The notes under the pieces: generated by a model
Seen by the model: only the letters and a program-made list of their open reading frames with translations
The model's database searches: none
What the model was told of the DNA's origin: nothing
Program-made: the position numbers and the translations under genes
In this document: piece after piece, positions 16,167 to 24,038 of the stretch
Layout: each line of letters starts with the position of its first letter
Numbering within the stretch: the stretch's first letter is position 1
Assembly (NCBI GenBank): GCA_964398985.1
Contig: CAYNOS010000024.1
Span: forward strand, 1 to 38,027
DNA from: CAYMRL01 sp964398985
GTDB lineage: Bacteria; Deinococcota; Deinococci; Deinococcales; Trueperaceae
Length of the DNA: 38,027 bases
Direction of reading: 5' to 3'

Positions 16167-16169
16167 AAT
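16164..16169 (+). promoter_or_regulatory. -10 element of uvrB inside the preceding stop codon
   Basis: TAGAAT begins with the TAG stop of the ABC exporter and ends 8 bases before GTG 16178. No ribosome-binding site lies between, so uvrB has its own probable leaderless promoter despite the tight packing. Confidence 0.55.
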
Positions 16170-16177
16170 GCTTGGCC

Positions 16178-18235
16178 GTGCCTCTGATCGTCGATTCCCC
16201 CTTCACACCCAAGGGTGACCAGCCCGAAGCGATCGCCGAGCTGGTCGAGGGGCTCAACGACGGCCTGCGGTTCCAGACGCTGTTGGGCGCCACCGGGACC
16301 GGCAAGACGTTCACGATGGCGAAGGTGATCGAGGCGGTGCAGCGCCCCGCGTTGGTGCTGGCTCCGAACAAGGTGCTGACGGCGCAGCTGGCGGCCGAGT
16401 TCCGGGAGTTCTTCCCGACCGCCGCGGTCGAGTTCTTCATCTCCTATTACGACTACTACCAACCCGAGGCGTACGTGCCGGCCCGCGACCTGTTCATCGA
16501 GAAGGACGCCAACATCAACGTGGAGCTCGAGCGCCTGAGGCACTCGACGACGCGCAGTCTGCTGACTCGCAAGGACGTGATCGTCGTGGCTTCGGTGTCC
16601 GCCATCTACGGTCTGGGGTCCCCCGAGGAGTACGAGAAGCTCCACTTGCTGCTCGACGTCGGCCGCACGCTCTCGCGCGAGCAGATCCTGGAGACGCTGG
16701 TCAGGCAGCAGTACGAGCGCAACGACATCGAGTTGGCTCCCGGCCGCTTCCGCGCCCGGGGCGACGTGGTCGAGGTGTGGGCAGCCTACGAGGAGCATCC
16801 GCTGCGCATCGAGCTGTGGGGTGACGAGATCGATCGGCTCACGGCGGTTGATCCCGTGACCGGCGACGAGATCGGTGAGGTGACCACCACCACGGTGTTC
16901 CCCGCCAAGCACTACGTGACGCCGTTCGACAAGCTGATCCCCGCCACCGAGGCGATCCAGCGCGATCTCGAGCAGCGCCTCGAGTTCTTCGAGGCGACCG
17001 GCAAGCTGCTGGAGAAGCAGCGCCTGCGCGAGCGGACGATGTACGACCTCGAGATGCTGAGGACGCTCGGCTACTGCTCCGGCATCGAGAACTACTCCCG
17101 CTACCTGGAGGACCGGCCGCCCGGCTCGGCGCCCAACACGTTGCTCGACTACTTCCCCGACGACTTCATCACCTTCCTCGACGAGTCGCACGTGATGCTG
17201 CCGCAGGTTCGCGGCATGTTCAACGGCGACCGCGCCCGCAAGCAGACGCTGGTCGACTACGGCTTCCGGCTGCCGGCCGCGCTCGACAACCGCCCCCTGA
17301 TGGAGGAGGAGTTCTTGTCCAGGGTCGGCCAGGTCGTCTTCGTCTCGGCCACCCCGACCGAGCGGGAGTCCGGCATGTCTGATCAGATAGTCGAGCAGGT
17401 GATCCGGCCGACGGGCCTCGTGGATCCCTCGGTGAGCGTCAAGCCGAGCAGGGGCCAGATCGACGACCTGCTGTTCGCGATCCGCGAGCGCGCCGCCAAG
17501 GGCGAGCGCACCCTCGTCACGACGCTGACCAAGAGGATGGCCGAGGACCTCACCGAGTACCTGGCTGCGCAGGGCGTGCGCGTCCGCTACATGCACTCCG
17601 ACATCGACGCTGTAGAGCGCCAAGTCATCATCCGCGACCTGCGGCTCGGCCATTTCGACGCGCTCATCGGCATCAACCTGCTGCGCGAGGGGCTCGACCT
17701 GCCCGAAGTCAGCCTGGTGGCGATCCTCGACGCCGACAAGACCGGCTTCCTGCGCAGCGAGCGCTCGCTCATCCAGACGATCGGGCGGGCCGCCCGCAAC
17801 GTCAACGGCGAGGTGTTCCTGTACGCCGACGAGGTATCCGACGCCATGCGCGGCGCCCTCGACGAGACCAACCGCCGCCGCGACAAGCAGCTCGCCTACA
17901 ACGCACTGCACGGCATCGCCCCCGAGACCGTCATCAAGCGCATCCACGACGTGATCCGCGGCGAAACCGACGACGATGACGCGCCCGCGGCCGACACCAG
18001 GCTTGACCCGTGGGAGCGCGAGCTCGCCTTCGACGACCTTCGTCAGGAGCTTTCGCTCCTCGAGAACGAGATGTGGGCGGCCTCCGAGGGACTCGATTTC
18101 GAGCGGGCGGCCGCCGTACGCGACCGCATCCGCGAGATCGAAGCCCGTCTGGCCGGCAAGGACGTGGCGCTCACGTTGATCCCCGGTCAGCCGGCGCGCA
18201 GCAAGACGACCAGCGGCACGAAGCTCAGAGCCTGA
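16178..18235 (+). CDS. uvrB: Excinuclease ABC subunit UvrB
   Basis: UvrB is the damage-verifying helicase of nucleotide excision repair; it is loaded by UvrA and recruits UvrC. It has 685 residues, usual for the family. Walker A is GATGTGKT (37-44). The beta-hairpin that clamps DNA contains the family YYDYYQPEAY segment. The DEAD-like motif is LDESHVMLPQ, and motif VI is QTIGRAARN. The C-terminal UVR domain (DLRQELSLLENEMWAASEGL and on) binds UvrC. GTG 16178 gives the standard N-terminus. A frame open further upstream is only a shadow of the exporter gene. carD follows after 59 bases. Confidence 0.98.
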   Translation: MPLIVDSPFTPKGDQPEAIAELVEGLNDGLRFQTLLGATGTGKTFTMAKVIEAVQRPALVLAPNKVLTAQLAAEFREFFPTAAVEFFISYYDYYQPEAYVPARDLFIEKDANINVELERLRHSTTRSLLTRKDVIVVASVSAIYGLGSPEEYEKLHLLLDVGRTLSREQILETLVRQQYERNDIELAPGRFRARGDVVEVWAAYEEHPLRIELWGDEIDRLTAVDPVTGDEIGEVTTTTVFPAKHYVTPFDKLIPATEAIQRDLEQRLEFFEATGKLLEKQRLRERTMYDLEMLRTLGYCSGIENYSRYLEDRPPGSAPNTLLDYFPDDFITFLDESHVMLPQVRGMFNGDRARKQTLVDYGFRLPAALDNRPLMEEEFLSRVGQVVFVSATPTERESGMSDQIVEQVIRPTGLVDPSVSVKPSRGQIDDLLFAIRERAAKGERTLVTTLTKRMAEDLTEYLAAQGVRVRYMHSDIDAVERQVIIRDLRLGHFDALIGINLLREGLDLPEVSLVAILDADKTGFLRSERSLIQTIGRAARNVNGEVFLYADEVSDAMRGALDETNRRRDKQLAYNALHGIAPETVIKRIHDVIRGETDDDDAPAADTRLDPWERELAFDDLRQELSLLENEMWAASEGLDFERAAAVRDRIREIEARLAGKDVALTLIPGQPARSKTTSGTKLRA

Positions 18236-18263
18236 CGGCCCGGTAGCGCTTGGTCCCGTGTCC

Positions 18264-18278
18264 CACGGCAGCGCCGTG
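18264..18278 (+). terminator. Small hairpin between uvrB and carD
   Basis: CACGGC (18264-18269) pairs with GCCGTG (18273-18278) around an AGC loop and is followed by TTAGTGTTG. It could be a weak terminator for uvrB. It also overlaps the carD -10 region and may instead be a regulatory site. Confidence 0.35.
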
Positions 18279-18285
18279 TTAGTGT
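18277..18285 (+). promoter_or_regulatory. Extended -10 of carD
   Basis: TGTTAGTGT is an extended -10 (TGn followed by TAGTGT), 9 bases before GTG 18295. ychF has a matching TGTTAGCAT. The transcript would have a leader of two or three bases at most. Confidence 0.45.
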
Positions 18286-18294
18286 TGCGGCATT

Positions 18295-18786
18295 GTGACT
18301 TTCGACGTGGGTGACCATGTGGTCTACCCCTCTCAGGGCGCCGGTGTGGTCCAGGAGCGCACCACCAGGGTCGTGTTGGGGCAGAGCCACGAGTACCTCA
18401 AGATCGTCTTCGTGAGGGGCGACATGGAGGTGCTGGTGCCGCTCCGCAAGGGCGAGGAGGTCGGCCTCCGGCACACGGTGGGCGAGGACGAGATCGGCCG
18501 CCTGCTCGAGGCGGTCCGCAGCGCGGACCTGACGCTCCCCAACCAGTGGCCGCCACGGTTCCGCGCCGAGCAGGAGATCCTCTCGTCGGGCAGTGCCTAC
18601 GACCTGGCCAGGCTGATCGGCGTACTCGCCAAGCGTGACGTAGAGAAGGGGCTCGCCGCCACCGAGCGCGAGGTCCTGGAGAACGCCAAGACGATGCTGG
18701 CCAGCGAGTTGGCCGTGGTGCAGAGCGTCGATCTCGACACCGCCGGCGCCCAGCTCGACGAGGCGATGGCCTTCCACGGTTCCTGA
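18295..18786 (+). CDS. carD: CarD/CdnL-family RNA polymerase-binding transcription factor
   Basis: CarD binds the RNA polymerase beta subunit and stabilises open promoter complexes, often at rRNA and housekeeping promoters. The 163-residue protein has the N-terminal Tudor-like RNAP-interaction domain (FDVGDHVVYPSQGAGVV...VPLRKGEEVGLR) and a helical C-terminal domain. The conserved Trp that wedges into the upstream edge of the bubble is in LPNQWPPRFR, matching PLPKQW in Thermus CarD. GTG 18295 is the first in-frame start after an extended -10. ksgA begins 16 bases after the stop and is probably cotranscribed. Confidence 0.95.
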   Translation: MTFDVGDHVVYPSQGAGVVQERTTRVVLGQSHEYLKIVFVRGDMEVLVPLRKGEEVGLRHTVGEDEIGRLLEAVRSADLTLPNQWPPRFRAEQEILSSGSAYDLARLIGVLAKRDVEKGLAATEREVLENAKTMLASELAVVQSVDLDTAGAQLDEAMAFHGS

Positions 18787-18801
18787 ACAGGGCGCACCAG
18801 C

Positions 18802-19655
18802 GTGAGCCGCGCGCCCCGACCGCGGGCTCGCTGGACCTGACCTCCGGCAGGCAGGTCAAGGAACTGCTGACGCGGCACGGCCTGAAGCCCCAACACGATC
18901 TCGGGCAGAACTTCCTGGTCGACAGGGCCGCCCTGGCAGCGATAGTCGCGGCCGCCGAGCTGGGCGGCGGCGACACGGTGCTCGAGATCGGTCCCGGGCT
19001 CGGTGTCCTGACGCGCGAACTCGCCGGTGCTGCCGGCAGGGTGGTCACCGTCGAGCTCGACCGCAGCCTCGAGCCGCTGCTGCAGGAGACCCTCGCGGGC
19101 TGCGGCAACGTCGAGCTGGTCTTCGGCGACGCCCTCAGCTTCGATCTCGGCAGCCTGCCGGCCGGCTCGAAGCTGGTCGCGAACCTCCCGTACAACGTAG
19201 CCACACCGATCGTCGCCAACGCCCTCGACTCGGGACGGTTCACGCGCCTGGTGTTCCTGGTGCAGCGCGAGGTGGCCGAGCGCATCGCGGCGCGCCCCGG
19301 CACCCCGCAGTTCGGGGCCTTGACGCTGAAGGTCGATCACTACGGAACCGCCCGCATCGTCAGGCACCTGCGGCCGGGTTCCTTCCATCCGCCACCCGAG
19401 GTCACCTCGTCGCTGGTGCGCATCGACGTCGACCCGGATGCCGTGCCCGATCCCGAGCTCTTCTCGCTCATCCGCCAGGCGTTCGCCCATCGCCGCAAGA
19501 CCCTCAAGCGCAACCTCGTGATGGCCGGTCACGCAGAACCCCTCGTCGCAGACGCCCTGGCGGGCCTCCAACTCGATCCCAAGGTGCGGGCCGAGGCGCT
19601 GCCGCTGAGCGTCTTCGCGCGACTTCGTGACGTGCTTCACAGCGCCGACTCCTAA
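18802..19655 (+). CDS. ksgA: 16S rRNA (adenine1518/1519-N6) dimethyltransferase KsgA, apparent 5' frameshift
   Basis: KsgA dimethylates two adjacent adenines in helix 45 of 16S rRNA late in 30S assembly. The conserved body is intact: LGQNFLVD, SAM motif VLEIGPGLGVLTREL, catalytic NLPYN, LVFLVQREVAERI, and FAHRRKTLKRN. However, the KsgA frame has no ATG, GTG or TTG between the carD gene and GTG 18978, which is already past the conserved N-terminus. GTG 18802, with AGGGCG upstream, is in another frame and stops at 18838. Adding one C to the C4 run at 18814-18817 would join it to the body (MSRAPPTAGSLDLTSGRQ...), giving 284 residues, a normal length. Either a one-base error or mutation, or a CTG start (18783, 18831 or 18837). 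Product certain; start unresolved. Confidence 0.88.
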
Positions 19656-19679
19656 GACAAAGGTCCCTGAGTTGACGGC

Positions 19680-19698
19680 TATACTGGCGCGAGCGCCA
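19680..19698 (+). promoter_or_regulatory. Promoter -10 and overlapping inverted repeat before the PfkB gene
   Basis: TATACT (19680-19685) is a good -10, but no clear -35 is present. It abuts TGGCGC-GA-GCGCCA (19685-19698), an inverted repeat sitting on the expected transcription start, a natural repressor position. The leader is about 55 bases and contains AGGAG (19731-19735). Confidence 0.42.
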
Positions 19699-19745
19699 TT
19701 CCAGAGTCCCAAGTGGCCGGGACCAGAGGTAGGAGTTGAGTCTTG

Positions 19746-20690
19746 ATGGCTCGTTTCTTGGTTGTGGGGGACGCCGCTGTCGATCAGATGTACTTCGTCA
19801 GCGAGTTCCCGGAGCCAGGCAGCGAGACGGCTGCGATCAGGTCGGTGATGGAACCAGGCGGGGCGGGTGGAACCGTCGCGACGGTTCTGGCGCGCCTCGG
19901 CAACCCTACCAGCATCGCCACCAGGGTCGGGCGCGGCGCCTTCGCCGACGTGGCGTTGCGCAACCTCAAAGCCGCCGGCGTCGACCTGAACATGGTCCAG
20001 TACGACGACCTCCTCCAGACCAACAGCGTCACGCTGATCGTCACCCCCGACGCGCAGCGCACGATGATCAGCTCGGCCGGGGCCAGCCGCCAGCTCGACG
20101 TCGCCGAGCTCGACGAGGAGGCCGTGCTGCGCAGCGATGCGCTGGTGATGAGCGCCTACAGCCTGGTCGGCGGGCGCCAGCGGGAGTACGCGCTGAGGGT
20201 GCTGGAGCTCGCCGCGCGCGGGAAGCTGACCACCTTCGTCGATCTCGGCACCGGCGCGGTGCACGCCCTCAAGGACCGCCTCCTCGATCACCTGCTCGAC
20301 GTCGACTACCTGTTGATGAACGAACACGAGCTGTACCTGATAACCGGGCGCCACAGCATCTCGGAGGCCATCAAGTCCTTGCGCCGTCAGGGCCTCGAGA
20401 ACCTGATCGTCAAGGTCGGCGAGATGGGCTCGATCGTGATCACCCCGGACACCAACGAGTTGGTCGAAGCGCACGAGATCGACGGCGTCGTCGACTCGAC
20501 CGGCGCCGGCGACTACTACACGGCGGCGTTCGCTCACGCGATCATGACTGGTCACGACCCGCTGCAAGCCGCTCGCATCGGCAACGTCGCCGGTGCCCTC
20601 AACACCTCGCGAGTCGGCGCCCAGTCCGTCGTCTTCGACGCCGCCACCCTCGAGCAGTGGGGCTCGGCGTTGAGCACCGTCCCGGCCTGA
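19746..20690 (+). CDS. PfkB-family carbohydrate/nucleoside kinase
   Basis: This 314-residue ribokinase-fold enzyme should phosphorylate a sugar or nucleoside with ATP. The N-terminal signature is GGAGGTVATVLARLG after FLVVGDAAVDQMYFV. The C-terminal signature is DSTGAGDYYTAAF with the catalytic Asp at about 256, and DLGTGAVH and NEHELYLITG are typical internal motifs. The substrate cannot be read from the sequence. ATG 19746 is 10 bases after AGGAG; TTG 19743 directly before it is the other possibility. The next gene starts one base after its stop, so it heads a three-gene operon. An inverted repeat on its promoter suggests regulation. Confidence 0.85.
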   Translation: MARFLVVGDAAVDQMYFVSEFPEPGSETAAIRSVMEPGGAGGTVATVLARLGNPTSIATRVGRGAFADVALRNLKAAGVDLNMVQYDDLLQTNSVTLIVTPDAQRTMISSAGASRQLDVAELDEEAVLRSDALVMSAYSLVGGRQREYALRVLELAARGKLTTFVDLGTGAVHALKDRLLDHLLDVDYLLMNEHELYLITGRHSISEAIKSLRRQGLENLIVKVGEMGSIVITPDTNELVEAHEIDGVVDSTGAGDYYTAAFAHAIMTGHDPLQAARIGNVAGALNTSRVGAQSVVFDAATLEQWGSALSTVPA

Positions 20691-20691
20691 C

Positions 20692-21747
20692 GTGAAGCTC
20701 CTGCGCAGCGCACCGTTCTGGCTGCTGGCGCTGTCGTTGGTGGCGTGTTGTCCCCCGGCCGTCGCGTCAGCCCAGTCGCGCGCCGGTGGCATCGATTCCG
20801 CCACCGCCAGCGCCCGCTTCGAGTCGGCCTGGAACCTCGTCGACCAACGCTACTGGGGTCTCGATTCGGCGCCGGTGGACTGGGACGAGGTCGGAGCGCG
20901 CTACCGCGACAAGCTTGCCGGAGTCACCGACGAGGACGATCTCTACGAGCTCTTGGTTGCCATGTACGAGGAGCTGGGCGACGACCACTCGACCTTCGTG
21001 CCGCCTGCGCGGGTCGCCGAGATCCGCGAGGCGTACGGCGAGCTGCCGTGCGTGGCGGTGTTCGGCAGCGCTGCCGACCTCCCGGGTCGGCCAGCCTACC
21101 CGCCCTTCGCCAGCCGCTTCCTCCTCGGCAGTGAACTCCCCCTCGCGACCGAGCGCAGCGCCAACGTCGAGTACGGCATGGCCGACGCCGCCGGGCTGCC
21201 CGTCGGCTACCTCAAGCTTCCCGACCTGGCGTCCGACGGCGCCGCCGACGGCGTGAGACGCGCCGTGATCGCGCTCGAACGCCGCGGAGCCGAGGCGCTG
21301 GTCCTCGATCTCCGCGGCAACCCCGGCGGGCGGCTCATCACGATGATGCAGGTCGCCGGGGTCTTCACCCGCGGTTTCCTGTGGCGCACCATCACGAACT
21401 GGACCCTGCCACTGCCGTACCCGGCCATCGGTGCGGTGGCCACGGAGTTGCCCTTGTCGGTCCTCGTCGATGGGCAGGTCAACAGCGCCGCCGAGGGGCT
21501 GGCCGGCGCCTTGCAGGCCAATGGGAGGGCAGTGATCGTCGGGGAGACCAGCGCCGGCAACGTCGAGGCGGTACTCCCCTTCTGCCTGCGCGACGGGTCT
21601 CAGGCCTGGATCGCCACCGGGGTGCTCGCCCCCTTGACCGGACCCACCTGGGAAGGTCGCGGCGTCGTGCCCGACGTGCTCAGCGAGCCTCAGCTGGCTC
21701 TGGCGGCGGCGCTCGCCGAGCTGCGCGAACGCGTCGGACGCCGGTGA
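20692..21747 (+). CDS. S41-like (tail-specific protease family) lipoprotein, atypical active site
   Basis: 351 residues. A signal sequence (residues 1-19) ends in a lipobox LVAC (Cys19), so the product is probably a lipoprotein; cleavage after ASA (about residue 27) is the alternative. The S41 core is present: the N-terminal bundle with YEELGDDHSTFVPP, then VLDLRGNPGG, and VNSAAEGLAGAL with the presumed nucleophile Ser265. Where CtpA enzymes have GEKTFGKG with the catalytic Lys, this has GETSAGN (284-290), so the Ser-Lys dyad is missing; the segment looks more like the IRBP/tricorn S41 branch. No PDZ domain is evident. GTG 20692 lies one base after the kinase stop. It may be an active S41B-like hydrolase or a binding protein. 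Confidence 0.72.
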   Translation: MKLLRSAPFWLLALSLVACCPPAVASAQSRAGGIDSATASARFESAWNLVDQRYWGLDSAPVDWDEVGARYRDKLAGVTDEDDLYELLVAMYEELGDDHSTFVPPARVAEIREAYGELPCVAVFGSAADLPGRPAYPPFASRFLLGSELPLATERSANVEYGMADAAGLPVGYLKLPDLASDGAADGVRRAVIALERRGAEALVLDLRGNPGGRLITMMQVAGVFTRGFLWRTITNWTLPLPYPAIGAVATELPLSVLVDGQVNSAAEGLAGALQANGRAVIVGETSAGNVEAVLPFCLRDGSQAWIATGVLAPLTGPTWEGRGVVPDVLSEPQLALAAALAELRERVGRR

Positions 21748-22625
21748 CCGGCCGGGCAGCCGGGGCTTCGGGAGCGGGCGAAGGGCGCGTCGAGCGGCTC
21801 AGCGCCCACGTCTGGCGCGTGGCGCTGCCGGTCGACACGCTGCCGCCTCACGACCACACCAACGCCTACCTGATCGCCAGCAACGGCCGCGGCATGATCG
21901 TCGATCCCGGGTCGGGAACCAGTGAGGCGCTGGGGTTCCTCGACCTCGCCCTCCAGGAGGCCGGCGTCGCCGAGGTCGAGCTCATCGCGCTCACCCACAC
22001 GCACCCCGACCACGTCGATGGCGTCGGTGCGCTGCTCGGGCGTATGTCTTCACCGCTCCTGGGCGTCCACCATCTGGAGTCGGGCCGTCTCGCGGGTGGT
22101 TGGCCGCGCCTGGAGCTCGACGACGGCTACGAGATCGCTCTCGGCACGATCCTCATCCGCTGCCTTCATACGCCCGGCCACAGCCCCGGGCACCTGGCGC
22201 TGCTCGTGAACCCTGGCGCGGCCCCCGAAGCCGTGCTGGCCGGCGACCTGGTGGCCGACGAGGGATCGGTCTGGGTAGGATTGCCCGAAGGCGACATGAG
22301 CGCATACCTGGCGAGCCTCGAACGGATCGCGAACAGCGGCGCCGAACTCGTCGCGCCCGGGCATGGCCCGGTGCTTAGCAGCCCGCGCCAACGCATCGCC
22401 GAGATGGCCGAGCACCGCCTGGAGCGCGAACGCCAGGTGCTCGGCGCGCTGGCGGGCGCCTCGCTCACCACCTGGCAGATCACGGAACTGGTCTATCCTC
22501 CGCTGCCCAAAGCGGTCCTCGAGTTCGCGGAGAAGTCCATCGCAGCCCACCTCGTCAAGCTGCTGAACGAGGGCCGCGTGACCACATCCGGCAGCGGCGC
22601 GGCGACCACCTACTCGCTGGCGTGA
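21744..22625 (+). CDS. Metallo-beta-lactamase-fold hydrolase with C-terminal winged helix (LACTB2-like)
   Basis: This 293-residue MBL-fold protein has the metal motif HTHPDH at residues 85-90 (H85, H87, D89, H90), a second His in HTPGHSPGHLAL, LAGDLV with the bridging Asp, and APGHGPV. A C-terminal winged-helix-like domain (LTTWQITELVYPPLP to the end) matches LACTB2/RNase-Z-related hydrolases. The substrate might be a thioester, lactone or nucleic acid. GTG 21744 overlaps the S41 stop as GTGA, so translation is coupled; the frame is open upstream to 21381 but inside the S41 gene. It is last in the PfkB-S41-MBL operon and converges on thrC. Confidence 0.85.
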   Translation: MTGRAAGASGAGEGRVERLSAHVWRVALPVDTLPPHDHTNAYLIASNGRGMIVDPGSGTSEALGFLDLALQEAGVAEVELIALTHTHPDHVDGVGALLGRMSSPLLGVHHLESGRLAGGWPRLELDDGYEIALGTILIRCLHTPGHSPGHLALLVNPGAAPEAVLAGDLVADEGSVWVGLPEGDMSAYLASLERIANSGAELVAPGHGPVLSSPRQRIAEMAEHRLERERQVLGALAGASLTTWQITELVYPPLPKAVLEFAEKSIAAHLVKLLNEGRVTTSGSGAATTYSLA

Positions 22626-22688
22626 AGACCTGCCTCTTCTGCGCCGGACACCCGTATCACCGGTTTCACGGCCACCGCTGATCGCCGC

Positions 22689-24038
22689 TCACAGCGCGCG
22701 CAAGGCGTCGCGCAGGTCGGCGAGGCGCGGCTCGAGCCGCACGCTCACGCCCGCCGCAGGCGACTCGCCCGGCAGCTCGAGCTCCTTCCGCCAGGAGGCG
22801 GCCGGCCCGGCGGCGCCTGTCGCGAGCGCTTGAGCCACGATCTCGGGGAACTTGCCAGGGTGTGCGGTCGCCAGCAGCAGCGCCGGAGCACGCGTCGCGC
22901 CCGCTTCCGAGAGCCGCCGCCAAGCCCGCAGCCCGACCGCGGTATGCGGGCACGCCAGGTAGCCGACCGACTGATACGTGAGCCTGATCTCCTCGAGCGT
23001 CTCGGCGTCGCTCACCGACGCGCCGGTGATGCGCTCGGCGCCCTCGGTGCCGAGCGCTACGAGCCGCTCGAAGTTCGATGGCGCGCCGACGTCCATAGCG
23101 TTCGAGACCGTCTGGCGGGTGGCAGCGAAGTCGTAGGCCGCCGTCGCGCCGGCCAGGTACCGAGGGTAGTAGTCGTTGACGTTGTGCGCAGCGACGAACT
23201 CGTGCGCGCCGGATCCCATCCGCGAGGCGATCAACCCGCTGGTCAGGTTCCCCAGGTTGCCGCTCGGCACCACTACCTTCACGGCTCCCGTCCGCGCTCC
23301 GAGCTGCTCGGCGCGCATGACGCCCCACAGGTGATAGAGCGTCTGCGGCAGGAGGCGCGCCACGTTGATCGAGTTGGCCGAGCTCAGGCCCAGATCCCTC
23401 AGCGACGGGTCGGCGAACGCCTCCTTGACGAGCCGCTGGCAGTCGTCGAAGTTTCCCTGGATGGCGAACGCGGTGACGCCGTCGCGACGCGCGATGAGCT
23501 GCCGCTCCTGCACCGGGCTCACGCGGCCGGCCGGGTACAACAGCGCCACCCGGATCTGCGTTAGCCCACTGAACGCCGCCGCCACCGCGCTGCCGGTGTC
23601 GCCGGAGGTGGCGACCAGCACCAGCGCCTGCTCGCCCCTGGCGGCCAGGCTGCGGTCTAACAGGCGCGCCAGCGAGCGCGCGCCGAAGTCCTTGAACGCG
23701 GCGGTCGGGCCGTGGAAGAGCTCGAGCAGGTAGCGTTCGCCGGCGAGGGGCCTGACCTCGAGCGGGAAATCGAGCGCTGCGGCGAAGAGCTCCTCGACCT
23801 CCGACGCTCCCAGGCCGAGCAGCCGCGGCAGCGCCATGGCGGCGAGCTCGGCTAGGTTCGCGGCCGAGTGCCAGCCTTGCGCCAGCCTCGGGATCTCGGT
23901 GGGCAGGTACAGTCCCCCGTCCGGCGCCAAGCCGGTCCGCATCGCGACCTCGAAGCTGACGGGCGCCGCGGAACGCGACCGCGTGCTGACGAAGCCGATT
24001 GCGTCCGACTGCCCCGTGCGGCTCCAACCGGTGCTCAC
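22689..24038 (-). CDS. thrC: Threonine synthase
   Basis: ThrC is the PLP enzyme that converts O-phosphohomoserine to threonine and phosphate, the last step of threonine synthesis. 449 residues, the longer (type I) form: it has SFEVAMRTGLAPDGGLYLP at its start, FHGPTAAFKDFG with the PLP lysine K116, LVATSGDTGSA for phosphate binding, and PSGNLGNLTSG. GTG 24038 overlaps the TGA of homoserine dehydrogenase as GTGA, so the two are translationally coupled. No homoserine kinase gene is adjacent. It converges on the MBL gene with about 60 bases and no clear terminator. Confidence 0.95.
   Translation of the reverse strand: MSTGWSRTGQSDAIGFVSTRSRSAAPVSFEVAMRTGLAPDGGLYLPTEIPRLAQGWHSAANLAELAAMALPRLLGLGASEVEELFAAALDFPLEVRPLAGERYLLELFHGPTAAFKDFGARSLARLLDRSLAARGEQALVLVATSGDTGSAVAAAFSGLTQIRVALLYPAGRVSPVQERQLIARRDGVTAFAIQGNFDDCQRLVKEAFADPSLRDLGLSSANSINVARLLPQTLYHLWGVMRAEQLGARTGAVKVVVPSGNLGNLTSGLIASRMGSGAHEFVAAHNVNDYYPRYLAGATAAYDFAATRQTVSNAMDVGAPSNFERLVALGTEGAERITGASVSDAETLEEIRLTYQSVGYLACPHTAVGLRAWRRLSEAGATRAPALLLATAHPGKFPEIVAQALATGAAGPAASWRKELELPGESPAAGVSVRLEPRLADLRDALRAL

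Noticed and set aside
15767..17947. 726-codon minus-strand open frame across the exporter and uvrB
   Set aside because: Spans two certain genes on the other strand; no motif, no promoter or ribosome-binding site.
21381..21743. 121-codon extension of the MBL protein
   Set aside because: Lies inside the S41 gene in another frame; GTGA overlap gives the natural start.
22626..22688. Terminator between the MBL gene and thrC
   Set aside because: No convincing inverted repeat in the 63-base convergent gap.
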